Assembly (NCBI GenBank): GCA_003665825.1
Contig: QPFY01000003.1
Span: 868,001 to 932,000 of the forward strand
Length of the DNA: 64,000 bases
Source of the DNA: Microbotryum silenes-acaulis
Taxonomy: Eukaryota; Basidiomycota; Microbotryomycetes; Microbotryales; Microbotryaceae
Reading direction: 5' to 3'
Part shown: positions 36,204-47,175 of the stretch, in pieces
Layout: every line of letters begins with the position of its first letter
How positions within the stretch are numbered: position 1 is the stretch's first letter
Translations under genes and position numbers: made by a program
Notes under the pieces: model-generated
Database searches by the model: none
The model's input: the letters and a program-made list of their open reading frames with translations, nothing else
What the model was told of the DNA's origin: nothing

Positions 36204-36415
36204 GGTGGGGTGGGGTGGAGGTGAGAGTGGCAGCAGAGGAGCAGCGCAGCCAAGGGCAAAGGGGAGCCTGGCGCGAAGGACGCCGCTAACTGGAGGAGGG
36301 GATTAGTAAATCCAATCGGGGCGGCTAATCGGTGAAATTGTAATAATGCGCTCGCTCATCTCCGCGCGTTTCAAGCGCTTCTCCTCCGACTGGCCCCCAC
36401 AACCACACACCACAC

Positions 36416-36482
36416 AGCCACAGCCACAGCCACAGCCACAGCCACAGCCACAGCCACAGCCACAGCCACAGCCACAGCCACA
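36416..36482 (+). repeat. (CCACAG)n hexanucleotide repeat abutting the Mic19 start codon
   Basis: About eleven uninterrupted copies of CCACAG end two bases before the CACC-ATG start of Mic19 at 36485, so the repeat makes up the last part of the 5' UTR. In the Mic19 frame it would read as Ser-His repeats, but no ATG in that frame lies just upstream. Confidence 0.95.
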
Positions 36483-36484
36483 CC

Positions 36485-37322
36485 ATGGGAGCAGGTCAAA
36501 GCAAGACCGACTCGGGAGCACCCGAAGTGGACGTCTCGGACGATCGCTCCGAGCAGACCTTCTTCGCTCCGAGGGCTCAAGCCAACGTACAGGTGCGCTG
36601 ACCGGTCTGCGCTGCAGTGTCATGCTTCGAGTAGTCGAGTGACCTACTCACTCCTCCTCTTCTTGGCGTTCTTGCCAGCTGGACGAGAACCTCATCAACC
36701 ACCTGTCCTCTTCTTCCTCCTCCTCCTCCTCCTCCTCCTCCTCCTCCACAAATCCCCCCCTCCCGCTCTCACGCCAACAACATCTCGACTCGCACATCCA
36801 ATCGCGCATCAAAGCCGAGATCGACCGTCTCCAATCCCAAGAACGCTCGATCCGTCAACAGATCGAAGCCGCTCTGGAAAAGGAGAACCTCGAAAAGGAA
36901 CGATCGAGTTCGAGTTCGGACGAAGCGCGACCGACCAGTCATTCGGCTAGTCTGATGGACGATCTCGACAGGTTGGAAAAGACGTCTCAGACGATCAAGG
37001 GGGGGAAAGACTTGGTGGCCAAGGTCGAGTGGGATAGGTTCGAGAAGAGAGAAACCGGCCTGTTGGAGTGTCTCAAGTCCGTTCATCCTTCAACTCGGCA
37101 TGGAGGCCACAGAACGAGACACTGACTCTTCACCGTCACGTCGTACAGAAACAACAAGCAAACACCCCTCGACTGCGCCCACGAGGTCGACAAGTTCAGG
37201 CAGGCCGTACAAAACATCGAGACCGTGAGTCGCGCCTTCACCGTCTTTCGTTATCCGAGCCTGGCGTGGCTGACGGACGCTTGGCTCTTCGTCCCCTTCA
37301 GGCTTTCGTGGCCGCGATCTAG
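36485..37322 (+). CDS. MIC19: MICOS subunit Mic19 (CHCH-domain, myristoylation motif)
   Basis: A component of the mitochondrial contact site and cristae organising system, acting at the inner membrane with Mic60. The protein starts [11 protein letters not shown], an N-myristoylation consensus (Gly2, Ser6) typical of Mic19/CHCHD3. After an intron comes [11 protein letters not shown] with a run of about 15 Ser encoded by TCC repeats (36703-36747), then a coiled-coil helix ([32 protein letters not shown]). The C-terminus is the half-CHCH module: [31 protein letters not shown], with Cys spacing C-x9-C as in yeast Mic19. The last exon adds only AFVAAI. The exon joins near 37073 and 37148 and at 37225 are fixed by that conserved block. 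The CCACAG repeat lies immediately upstream. Confidence 0.88.
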
Positions 37323-37500
37323 GTCCCTTTAGATGTATATCTGATCACGGTCTTTTGTGTGCGAATATTTACTTAAATAAAACAGAGGCTAGGGACCAAT
37401 TGGATGCAAGCAGCAGGCGGTGATAGTGATAGATGCCAAGTGGCAAGCGGCAAGCGACACAAAAGATGGGAAAGAAGAAACCAAGCCACCAAATACGGGT

Positions 37501-40500
37501 TCATAAAAACATGCCAGGATCCTCTGCGAGCCAACAATAACCTCACCAAATGTTCAGTCTCGCGTATTAACATTGGCCTAGTCGAGGACCACTCACCGCT
37601 GGAGAAGATCTTGTAGATCGTTTCCGACAACTTGGCCCCGATCGTTCGGTTCGTCGCCACACCCGTGACGTTACTCCCGCGCTGTTTCAGGAATCCATCG
37701 GGTCAGCTTGATGCGAAGCTCAAGTAGGCAACAACGACGCAACACACGAACCCCAATCCCAACGAGCATATTCTTCCTCTCCCCCGACGGCAACTTGGCC
37801 CACCCGTCGTAGAGATCCTTGATCGTCGGATAATGCCCCACGATTCCCTTAGCGACACTGAATCGAGGATCGTCAAATTCAGTACTCTGATATCCACGCG
37901 TTTTCTCGGTTCCTCGAACTCACGGTTCCGTGACACTCTTCAACGTCGCCAATATCTTGACGTACGTATCCTCCAAATTCGACCCCGAAGCAAATTTCTC
38001 TTCCCCCGTCCCTAAGGCGGCAATGTGCATATTCTTCTGGCGTCTGCACGAGTTAGTGGCGAAACACGTCAGAAGTTCCTCCCGGGGTCCTAGGAATAGA
38101 CGATAAACGACATACTGATAAGGCTTCTGACTGACGTCGTACGTCAACTGCTCGATCCAATCGACGGCTTCTTCGGCCGAGTTGACGGCGATCATAAAGC
38201 ACCGACTCTGGGATTGAACCCTGTGCCCCGCACGCCAAGACAAGACTCAGTTTCGCATTTCTCCATTCACCCAACCAGGAAAGCTCACCTCAACAACTCC
38301 ATCTGAATCACCTCCTTTTCAGGCTGCTTCTCCCCAATCCCGACGCTCCTCGGCGCACTCGGTCCAGCCAAAGGGACGTTATCCAACCTCAATCTCGTAT
38401 GCTCCCTATACGCCGCTTGTTTCGCATTCTCCATCTCGCGATACAACGAGTTCAATCCGTAATGCATGAGTATGATTTGGGAATGGGCGCCGATGCGCTC
38501 TTGGATTTTTTGGAGGTTGCGCAGGAGGGTCTTGTTTGCGATTTGGGTTGAGAGTTGCAGGGCCGAACTGGGAACACATTCGAACAACAAACATGAGCTT
38601 TGCCCTTCTTTCTTTTGATCAAGGAAGGAAATAACTCACATATAAATCAACCTCAAGTCCTCCTCGACCACAAGCTCATTCCCTTCGCCCAGCGGCTCAA
38701 ATATATTCTTCTCCATATTCCACCTGCGATCGCACCACCTCGTCCAACGAATCGCGCCTTCACATCCTATATCCCTCCTCGGCGTCTCGGGAGCTTCGAC
38801 GACACATCCCTGCGGATCCATGCGCGTTCGTAGAAGCTTGGTGATGTTCATCCATTGAGGCTGCTCGCTCTTCTTCCCCTTCTTCGCCTTTTTCTTCTTC
38901 TTGCCCCCTTCACCTCCGTCTTCCTCCTCCTCATCTTCCGTATCAGAAAGTTGATCAAAATCGGTCCCCGAAAGATGGATCGTCAACTCCATCACGGTCG
39001 TCGCCTTATCACCCGCCCTCAAATTGTTGGCTTTGACGAGCGCGGCCTTCTCCTTGGCCAAACGGGCTTTTTCAACCGCTTTGCGTTCCTTCTCGGCGGC
39101 TTTGTTTGCCTTGATCGTTTCCCTTTCGTCCAGCGAGAGCGTCGAAGCCTGGTGCAAGGCATTCACGGACTCGACACGTCAGGGAACATCCCCCAACAAC
39201 TTGAGGATATACCGTTTGAAAGTTTAAAGATCACTCACCTTGCGTTTCGCATTCCCCGCCACCGCCACCGCCACCGCCTTCTCCCTCTCCTTCGCTTGAG
39301 CCCTCTCCCTCTTCCCCTCTTCACTCTTCCTCCTCTCCCTCTCCTTTTTCCTCTTCTTCTTCCCCGCCATCTCCTCCCTCATCTCCTTCTCCCAAACCCT
39401 CGTCTCTTCCCTCCAATCGAATTCCACAACAGGCCCGCCTTCACTGTTCATGATGAACTGACGAGGTGGGCCACGAAAACTGGCGGAAGTTTCGTCAATT
39501 TCGGAGGAATCGGTCGTGGTCGCGCTTCCATCTTCATCGTCGTCGTCGTATATACCGACTCGTTTGCGTTTGCGTTTGCGTTTGCGTTTCGTCGTCGACG
39601 ACGACTTGGCTTTGCGGTAGACCGGTAAGTGATCCAACATGGAGAGGATCGCCGATCCTGAACCGGACCTTCGAGCTGCGACTGCGGGTGGTAATGGTGG
39701 TGCGTCTCGAAATGGGTTTGGAACAGGAGGTCGACGAGCCTTTTTTGTTTTTGTTTGTTGGTGGAGATTATCAAGGTAATTTGCATCAGTTGGATGCATG
39801 CCCAGCCTGGACCGTAGAATGAAGCCGGGACTGACACTTGAAGTGGAAGCGGCCGGACCCGCTCGACTGGGTCCGACGGTGGGTCCAAGATAGGTACTCC
39901 TCGAAGGTGCGAATCCAAGCGTAGCTGGATCAGGTAGTTCACCATCCTCGTCTGATGTGGGTGGTCGGACTGAAAGAGATGCGGTCCTAATTCAAGTACA
40001 AACGTGGGTCAATTCCTCGTCGCCCCTTGTGGGTGGCCTCCGCGTGACTTTACGTGAACTGACTGACCTCTGCAGCGGTCGTCTAGACGATCCTTGAACG
40101 ACGATAGCTTCTCCATCGTCGCTACTTGATTCACTCGACAATACTTTCATAGCTCCCTGTGTGATCCCCTGATCCTCATCCGACGACTCGTCCAACAAGT
40201 CAATCTGCACTACCTCCTTGCCCTTGCCTTTATCCATCCCAACCCCCTCCCATGTCCCAAACTGAACGGGCGACGAAGCAGGAGAAGAAAGAAAGAACAA
40301 AGGAGCGCCCATCCCTATCCCTGACGTAGTTCGCGGTTGACGTCGTGGTGTGGAGTCGTGATCGATCGTAGCCAGAGGGACGCGTGGCGACGCCCCGTCG
40401 TCGTCATCGTTGTCCTCGATGATGTCGACGTTGCGGTGCCAGGTTGCGGGTTTGGATGGGTGAGGTATTACGTGGACTTCGACGTCGGAGGAATAAGTAT

Positions 40501-40513
40501 AGGAATCGTTCAT
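37501..40513 (-). CDS. EME1: Eme1/Mms4-like subunit of the Mus81 structure-specific endonuclease
   Basis: The non-catalytic partner of Mus81, which cuts branched DNA at stalled forks and recombination intermediates. The N-terminal half is disordered and acidic (MNDSYTYSSDVEVHVIPHP; IIEDNDDDDGASP; IDLLDESSDEDQG) with a KRKRKRKRKR run. A charged coiled coil (DERETIKANKAAEKERKAVEKARLAKEK) leads into the ERCC4-like fold: LRAGDKATTVMELTIHLSGTDF, AIRWTRWCDRRWN, SQIILMHYGLNSLYREMEN, EVIQMELLRVQSQSRCFMIAVNSAEEAVDWIEQLTYDVSQKPYQ. The C-terminal helix-hairpin-helix region follows: SVAKGIVGHYPTIKDLYDGWAKL and NRTIGAKLSETIYKIFSS. A final intron (GTGAGTGG donor near 37605) gives the end SEDPGMFL, matching the SEDP-type tails of Eme1. 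The GDK triple of an active ERCC4 nuclease is not seen, as expected for Eme1. Orthology rests on layout and these blocks. Confidence 0.75.
39561..39590. repeat. TGCGTT hexamer repeat inside EME1
   Basis: Five tandem hexamers within the Eme1 coding exon. On the coding strand they encode alternating Lys-Arg (KRKRKRKRKR), probably part of a nuclear localisation signal. Confidence 0.9.
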
Positions 40514-40801
40514 CGTGCACGGCCAACACCCCCACGCACTACGGCACGGCGAGACCAAGACGAGCGCACACGAGCACACGAGCGCTGGAAGAAATCAAAA
40601 TTGGCGCTCCGCTCGCAAGGTCAATTGGTCCGCGAGGGTCCGCGCGTCATTCGAGCACTCGGAGTCTCCTCTTCAACTTCCACTGGGTCTCTCCCTCTCC
40701 GCGATCACTCAACTCCTTCCTCTCAAGGTGTAAAAAAGATAAATGATGATCCACAAGTTTAGGAAACATAAAGCAGAGATAAGATGAACATCCCCGCTCG
40801 A

Positions 40802-43101
40802 TCATCGCATCTCCAACCCAACGATCGGTGTACCCCGCTCAGCGGTTTTGGTCCTTCGTGTTTGAATGAAATAAGGGACCGTACCTGCGAAACAAAACAC
40901 TGCGCACCGACCGCACGAAGAACACCCCATTCTTCAGTCCTTCCTCCCCCACCCCCCAAAGAAAAATCTCGATCCGATTTATCCTGTACTCACTAAACGC
41001 AGCTAGCGATTCCCAAGGTTTGGAGAAACACGACAACACGATCAGGAACAAACTCGTCGAAGCGAATAGGATCGGTGTCGAGAGCCACGTTCGATAAGGT
41101 CGTTTTAAAGTCGGTTCTTGAACACGCAGGACAAGAAGCCCGACGACGACCCAAAAATTGAAGAACCACGCGCAAACGCCGTAAAACAAGGTAAGGCTAG
41201 AGGGGTGGGAGGGGTGGGGGGATGGTCAGGTTGATGAAGGGCAGTGGTATTGAGGGACGGATTTTGGACTTACTGTGCGAAATCACCAAAGATGATGAAA
41301 ATGATCGAGAGGACCGACGAGAGCATGATCCCATTGAGTGGCGTTTCCCTGCGCTCGTTATATCTCGCAAACAACTTGGGGATGAAACCTTGCTCGCCGG
41401 CGGAGACGATCAATCGACTTGAAGTGTACAACGAGCCGTTCAACGCGCCGATACAGGAGATGGAAACGATCAGGGCAAAGAGCACGCCCCCGATAGGGCC
41501 AGCGAGACCTCGTCCAAAGTCGAGGCCGATGGTGGAGGAGGAGACCGCGGTGGTGAAAGGGAGAACGAGGAAGTAGGAAATGTTGGCGAGGACGAAGAGG
41601 AGCACAACGAGCGCCAGACTGATGTTGATGATGAGACTGCGAACAAATGGCCACGAAAGGGTTTAGTTTTGCAACAAATTTCCTCTGTATGTGGACTAAT
41701 GTGGACCAAGATCGCTCACGGAAGTGTTCCCGGGGCGCAATCCTTGGCGACGTAGTTGCACTGATCCCACCCATCAAAAGTCTGCAGTCGCAAAGCGTCA
41801 GTTCACAACTCCCACTATCGGTCCGTCCTCAGCGGGAACATACCCAAAGTGCACTGAAGAGTGCGAGCGCATACCCAGCCGGTTTGTCCGACGAGCCCTC
41901 AAAAGAGAACGAAGAAGCTGCTCTCCCTAAACCCAAGACGACGAGACCTCCAATAAAGACGAGCACGAGTGCAAAAACCTGAGAATATCCCGCGCGTCAG
42001 CGCGTAATCCGTGTTAGCTCGATCAGGGCCATCTGGTTTCAACGAACCTTGAACACCGTCAATACCAATTGGGCCCTTGTCCCCGCTCTTGTACTCCATG
42101 CTTGCATACACGACAGGAGGAAGAGAGCGAGGATACCGACTAACTTGATTGCTATTGTCGGCACCCCTCTGACGAATGTGATCCCAAGCGGAAGTTCAGG
42201 TTTTGCGCACCGACGATCCACGTTGAGACCCATCACGAACTGACCGAACAGCTACTGTAGGGTCCTTTGAGAAGGCAGTGTGCCATATGATGCGACACAT
42301 GTATTCGCCAAAGATAATACTGATGATAGCTTGCGACCCCGGTTTAAGCGCGGTAACGGCCGTGAAGGAGAAGCAGTACGCGGGGAGAGGTCCGAAAGCG
42401 GCGTCGAGGTACTGTACTCAAAGCAAGAGATATTTTTTGTGTGAGTGAACCATCTCTAACGTTCCTTGGATCGCTCCAGCTGAACTGACCGCCTGTGCAC
42501 CACCATTGATCGGCAGTGCCGTCCCGAGCTCGGCAAAACTCAATGCCCCAGCCCACGATAGCAATCCCGCGAATGTCCACAACAACAACGCGCTTCCTAC
42601 AGCTCCTGTTTCCTTGGCCACGACACCGGGTGACGAGAAAATGCCGGAGCCAATCTGCATCCCCACGATGAGCGCGACGCCAGCCATGACGGTGATGGGT
42701 TCCGAAACGGTGCCGTTCCTCCTCTTGGTTGATTCGTCGCTCGTCGCCAAGGATAACAAGTGCGCGGAGGAGAAGTCGAACATGAGAGTTGAGGAAGGTC
42801 TTCGTGATCGTGTAGGTCCCTTTCCTTTCCCTCTTGGTTGTCCCTCGTCATCTTGGCTTGGACGACCGATATCATCGTCGTCGTCGTCGTCATTATTGAG
42901 CAAGGGTAGTGCACCGGTGCCGTCGTGATCATGCCCTGTCTCGTCCTCGTCGGTATGGTAATCATCCTCCCTTACGGGGCGGGATACGGACGCCGTGACG
43001 GTCGTCGATGCCCCTGCTTCAGCCATTTCGTATGCGGAAGTCGAAGTCGACGCGACGGGTCGCGCGGCGGTGGGCGTTGTGGACCCGCTACTTGACGCCA
43101 T
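40802..43101 (-). CDS. LAT-type amino-acid transporter (APC superfamily, Mup1-like)
   Basis: A twelve-helix amino-acid transporter of the L-type/Mup1 branch, distinct from the fungal permease at 28-30 kb. A long cytosolic N-terminus (about 130 residues, Ser/Thr-rich with a poly-Asp run) precedes helix 1: SEPITVMAGVALIVGMQIGSGIFSSPGVVAKETGAVGSALLLW, the APC unwound-helix motif GSGIF. Next are LLSWAGALSFAELGTALPINGGAQ, YCFSFTAVTALKPGSQAI, TFVRGVPTIAIKLVGILALFLLS, ALFSALWTFDGWDQCNYV (helix 6, FDGWD is typical of the LAT branch), GPIGGVLFALIVSISCIGALNGSLYTSSRLIVSAGEQGFIP and FYGVCAWFFNFWVVVGLLVLRVQEP. The final short exon reads STVPYFIQTRRTKTAERGTP and ends at 40802. At least seven short introns. 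Substrate is not readable; large neutral amino acids or methionine are typical of relatives. Confidence 0.88.
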
Positions 43102-43803
43102 GACGACTCGAGGTCTGCTATTGGAACGGGCGAAGGTTCTTCTCGGATCCTGTTGGACCCAAGATCGAACGACGCGCCGTAGGTACGAGCCGGTGCGGTA
43201 GGAGGTGCGAAGCTGAGACTCGCGACAGGGGCAACTAGCGACCAGTTAACGCGCTCACGTGTCTCGCCCGATGACGATCGATCCTGGCAGATCCGTGGCC
43301 AGCTTTTCGTTACCGTCCCAGAACGGCGTGATTTGAGTAATGAAGTGATAGAACCAACCAGGAAAAATTCGAAAGAAAGCCCTCATTGTTCGATATGATA
43401 CGTCGAAAGCAACCATCGCAAAGAGTTTCCGAGCGGGCAACTTGTCTACAGCGAACTCAAGTCGGGTTAGCAGTTTGATTTGGCAACACTTCAGCCGTTC
43501 CTCAGCATACACCGTGGCTAGCTTAGCCATATTTTGTCACGTAAGAACGGCAGGCGCTGGATCGAGCCGAAGCGTCAAAGCCGGATCTGCCGACGGCAAG
43601 TGCTCGGACGTGCCGGCCGCCCCGCTGTGAGTTTCCCGCGGGCTCTCGGCGTGTTGGCGCGAGGCAGACGGCAAGCGACGGCAAACCGGGAGACGGCCAG
43701 ATGCTGCCAGACGCCAAAACGGCTAGGGTTGGCCATCTGAGCTGCCAGACTCTAGCTCCCTTCCTTCCCCCTCAACTCGTTCGAACTGCCCTGATCCGCA
43801 AAC
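43102..43803. promoter_or_regulatory. Divergent intergenic/promoter region
   Basis: About 700 bases between the LAT-type transporter (-) and the methylcrotonyl-CoA carboxylase subunit (+). The word GCTGCCAGAC recurs near 43703 and 43741, about 60-100 bases before the MCC start. No gene is seen. Confidence 0.4.
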
Positions 43804-46800
43804 ATGTTGGGAAAGCAAGGTCACAACAGTCTTCGTCTATCCGCGGTCGCGCTCAAGTCCAACTCGGTCGCTACACCGGGAGTCCTCGTCGGCGCGGCGT
43901 CACGACGGGCTGCCCCACTCAGCACGCTCGTGCCGTCCTCATCGTCCCGGAAAGGATCAGTCGCAGCCACCTCCTTGGCTCGACCGAATCGTTGGCTGAA
44001 ACGAAACTATGCCAGTACGCTCCCGGGCCATTGTAACTGCGACTGTGGCGAAACCCTACTGACGCTGTAGCCCTCCAACCCACTCGCGGACAGCTACGAC
44101 CCAAATGCCCGGCGGGACCCCCACCACCATCACTCGCTCCGAGGCGGAAGCCGACAAGGGCAAACCCCTGTTTAACAAGATTCTCATTGCGAATCGGCAA
44201 GTCAGCGCGTGATTTTTGAATCAAGAGACGCTCGACTCACCTAATCCCTTCCGTATCGTTTCGTGCTACAGCGGAGAAATCGCTTGCCGGGTCATGAGGA
44301 CCGCCCAGGCGCTCGGCATCAAATGTGTCGCAGTCTTCAGTGAAGCCGATCGCTACAGCATGCACGTCAAAATGGTCAGTGGCATCATTCAAAAAGCTCA
44401 CGTCGAAATGGGACACATCCGATTACTGACAATAATCGAGTTGCTTGGCTGTCGCCAGGCCGACGAGGCCTACTTGCTCGGACCGGCCCCGAGTGCCGAG
44501 AGCTACCTCAGGACCGACAAGATCCTCGAGATTTGTCGCATCAGTGGCGCACAGGTGGGTTTCCACGTAATCTGACTTGGTGATCACCAAGCTGAATCCC
44601 AACTCGTTTTCCTCTCTCTAGGCCGTGCACCCTGGTTATGGCTTTCTCTCCGAGAATGCTGGATTTGCCAAAGCCCTGCACGAGAACGGCATCGTTTTCA
44701 TCGGACCTCCTTCTTCCGCGATCGTCTCGATGGGATCCAAATCCGAATCCAAAGACATCATGCTCAAGGCCGGCGTCCCTTGTGTCCCCGGATGGCACCC
44801 TTCGACTTCGGCCGATTCTCAACTGCCTGACTTTTTGCAAGCCGAGGCCGACAAGATTGGGTACCCCGTTTTGATCAAGGCTGTTTCGGGCGGAGGTGGG
44901 AAGGGCATGAAGATTGTTGATCGACAAGAGGATTTCAAGGAACAGCTTGCTAGTGCGAAGCGAGAAGGGATGAAGAGTTTCGGCGATGATACTGTTTTGC
45001 TCGAAAAGTACCTCTCGACCCCTCGCCGTAAGTGACACAAACCTCTCGACTTGGCCAGACACCATACTGATGATTATTGTGACATCCGTATTCACAGACG
45101 TCGAGGTGCAAGTCTTTTCAGATGCTCATGGTAACCACGTCTCCCTCTTTGAGCGCGACTGCTCGGTCCAACGACGTCACCAAAAGATCATCGAGGAGGC
45201 CCCCGCACCAGGCCTCGACCCCGTCTTGCGCGAACGCCTGTACGAGATGGCCCGCAAAGCCGCCGAAGCGGTCGAGTACCGAGGTGCGGGAACGGTCGAG
45301 TTCATCATGGACGCCCAAGACCCCAACAAGTTCTTCTTCATGGAGATGAACACGCGGCTCCAGGTTGAACATCCTGTTACGGAAGCAATTACGGGCGTCG
45401 ATTTGGTGCAGTGGCAATTGGAAGTCGCGGCGGGGAACCCGATTCCGCTTAAACAGAACGAGATCAAGCGTACGGGTCATGCGTTCGAGTGCCGTATTTA
45501 TGCCGAGAACCCGAGGAACAACTTTTTGCCCGATACGGGCCTGTTGAGGCATGTCAAGCCTCCTGCCACATCTTCCAACGTCCGAATGGAAACCGGCTTT
45601 GGTACCGGGGATGAGATCAGCGTGAGTCGTTTCTCCACCGGATCCATTGACAACGACGGCTAGCTTATTCCCTCGCATCCTGCCCCCTATAGGTTTTCTA
45701 CGACCCCCTAATCGCCAAACTGATCGTCCACGGCTCGGACCGAACAGAGGCCCTGCGCGTCCTGCGCAAAGCTTTGGCCGAATACCAAGTCGTCGGCCCT
45801 CAGACCAACATCGAGTTCCTAAAGCGATTATCCGAGCATGAGTCATTCATTGCTGGAGACGTCGAGACTGGGTTCATTCCTGTGAGTATGCACCGCTCGG
45901 TTGATTAATTGATTGATCGGAGGCCTGACCCTGCCCTTACGTGCGCACAGAAACATTTTGACGCCCTGTTCGCTCCGGCGACCGAGGCATCCCCTTCGAC
46001 GCTGGCCCAAGCAGGTCTTTTCGTCGCCCTCCGCGAACTCTCGGACGCGACGATTTCCGAAAGCTCCTCGACCGGTTCCCCCTGGTCCACGGCCTCTTTA
46101 GCCGGTTTCCGACCCGGTCAAACCTCTTCCTTCAAACGCACGATCGAACTCATACCCTCCGCCGACGCCGCGGCCGAAACAGCTCGCTCAGCAAAGGTCG
46201 AGATTGGTGCCCCATCAGCATCAGGTGGTTTCCCCATCACCGTCATCGACTTCCAAGGCACTTCCACCTTATTCCCCTCCGTTCATCCTTCCCTCTCGAT
46301 CCCCAACTCCAACAGTTCCGCAACCCGTCTGTCGACATTACTCAACGATCGTCTTTCCCTCGTCGACGTGATTTCCCAACCTCAACCACTGGGAGGGGAG
46401 AGGTTACATTTGTTCAATAATAGTTCGGAGGCGTTCGTCGGTTCGTTGGATGTACCGCCGCCGACCTGGATGAAGGTTTTGGCGGAACAACAGGCCGGGG
46501 CGGCGGGTGGGGGCGGCAGCGCGAAGAGTCCGATGCGTGAGTTGGAAATCAGATCTTTTTAACTCATCTCAGACTATTTCTGATCCTGACATCTTGTATC
46601 GCATCCAATCACTCTACAGCTTCAAGGATCGTTCAAGTCTTCGTCAAGGAAGGTGACAAAGTCACACAGGGTGCACCGTTGGTCACCGTTGAGGCGATGA
46701 AAACCGTCAGTCTCGATCGCTCGATCTTTCGGCCCATCCGCTATACTGATCCTTCTTTCAACTATTACTATCAAAAGGAACACGTTCTCCGAGCCCCTAA

Positions 46801-46891
46801 AGACGGCGTCGTTTCCCGCGTCGTCGCGACCGTTGGTGAACTCGTTCCCGAAGGAAAAGTCTTGGTCTTGTTCGAGGAAGAGAGTGCCTGA
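43804..46891 (+). CDS. 3-methylcrotonyl-CoA carboxylase, biotin-containing alpha subunit, mitochondrial
   Basis: This subunit carboxylates its own biotin, which the beta subunit then uses in leucine breakdown in the mitochondrial matrix. A presequence ([20 protein letters not shown]...[11 protein letters not shown]) precedes the biotin carboxylase domain: [49 protein letters not shown], the ATP-grasp loop [51 protein letters not shown], and [28 protein letters not shown] long linker follows, then the biotinyl domain [37 protein letters not shown], in which the Lys of EAMKT is the biotin site; an intron falls right after AMKT. The ANRGEIA join needs a GC-AG intron (44197-44271). MCC alpha is preferred over propionyl-CoA or acetyl-CoA carboxylase by length and linker. 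Confidence 0.9.
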
Positions 46892-47175
46892 GTCTCGAAG
46901 TATTTGGGAACCCCTTGATCTATATGATAAAATTTCTCGCGGGTTTGTGTTCTCTATGTGTCAGTATGCGTCGCGTGCCTTGAGCGACTGTTTTGATCGA
47001 ATTTTGATGTGAATCACAAAAGAAAGCAAGAGGCGATAAGAAACCCTTCCCCAGCAGCATATCCCAAATTGCAAGGCAACGGAGACCTGAAGACGTTATA
47101 AGCAGCCCTATCAGAAAGAAAGAAAGAGGAGGGGAAGCACAAGAACCCTATCGACCACATCGTCCCACACTGCTT

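Noticed and set aside
39822..39850. A GTCAGT...CCAG intron in the Eme1 gene
   Set aside because: Reading straight through keeps the same open frame into the next block, whereas splicing there would create a stop.
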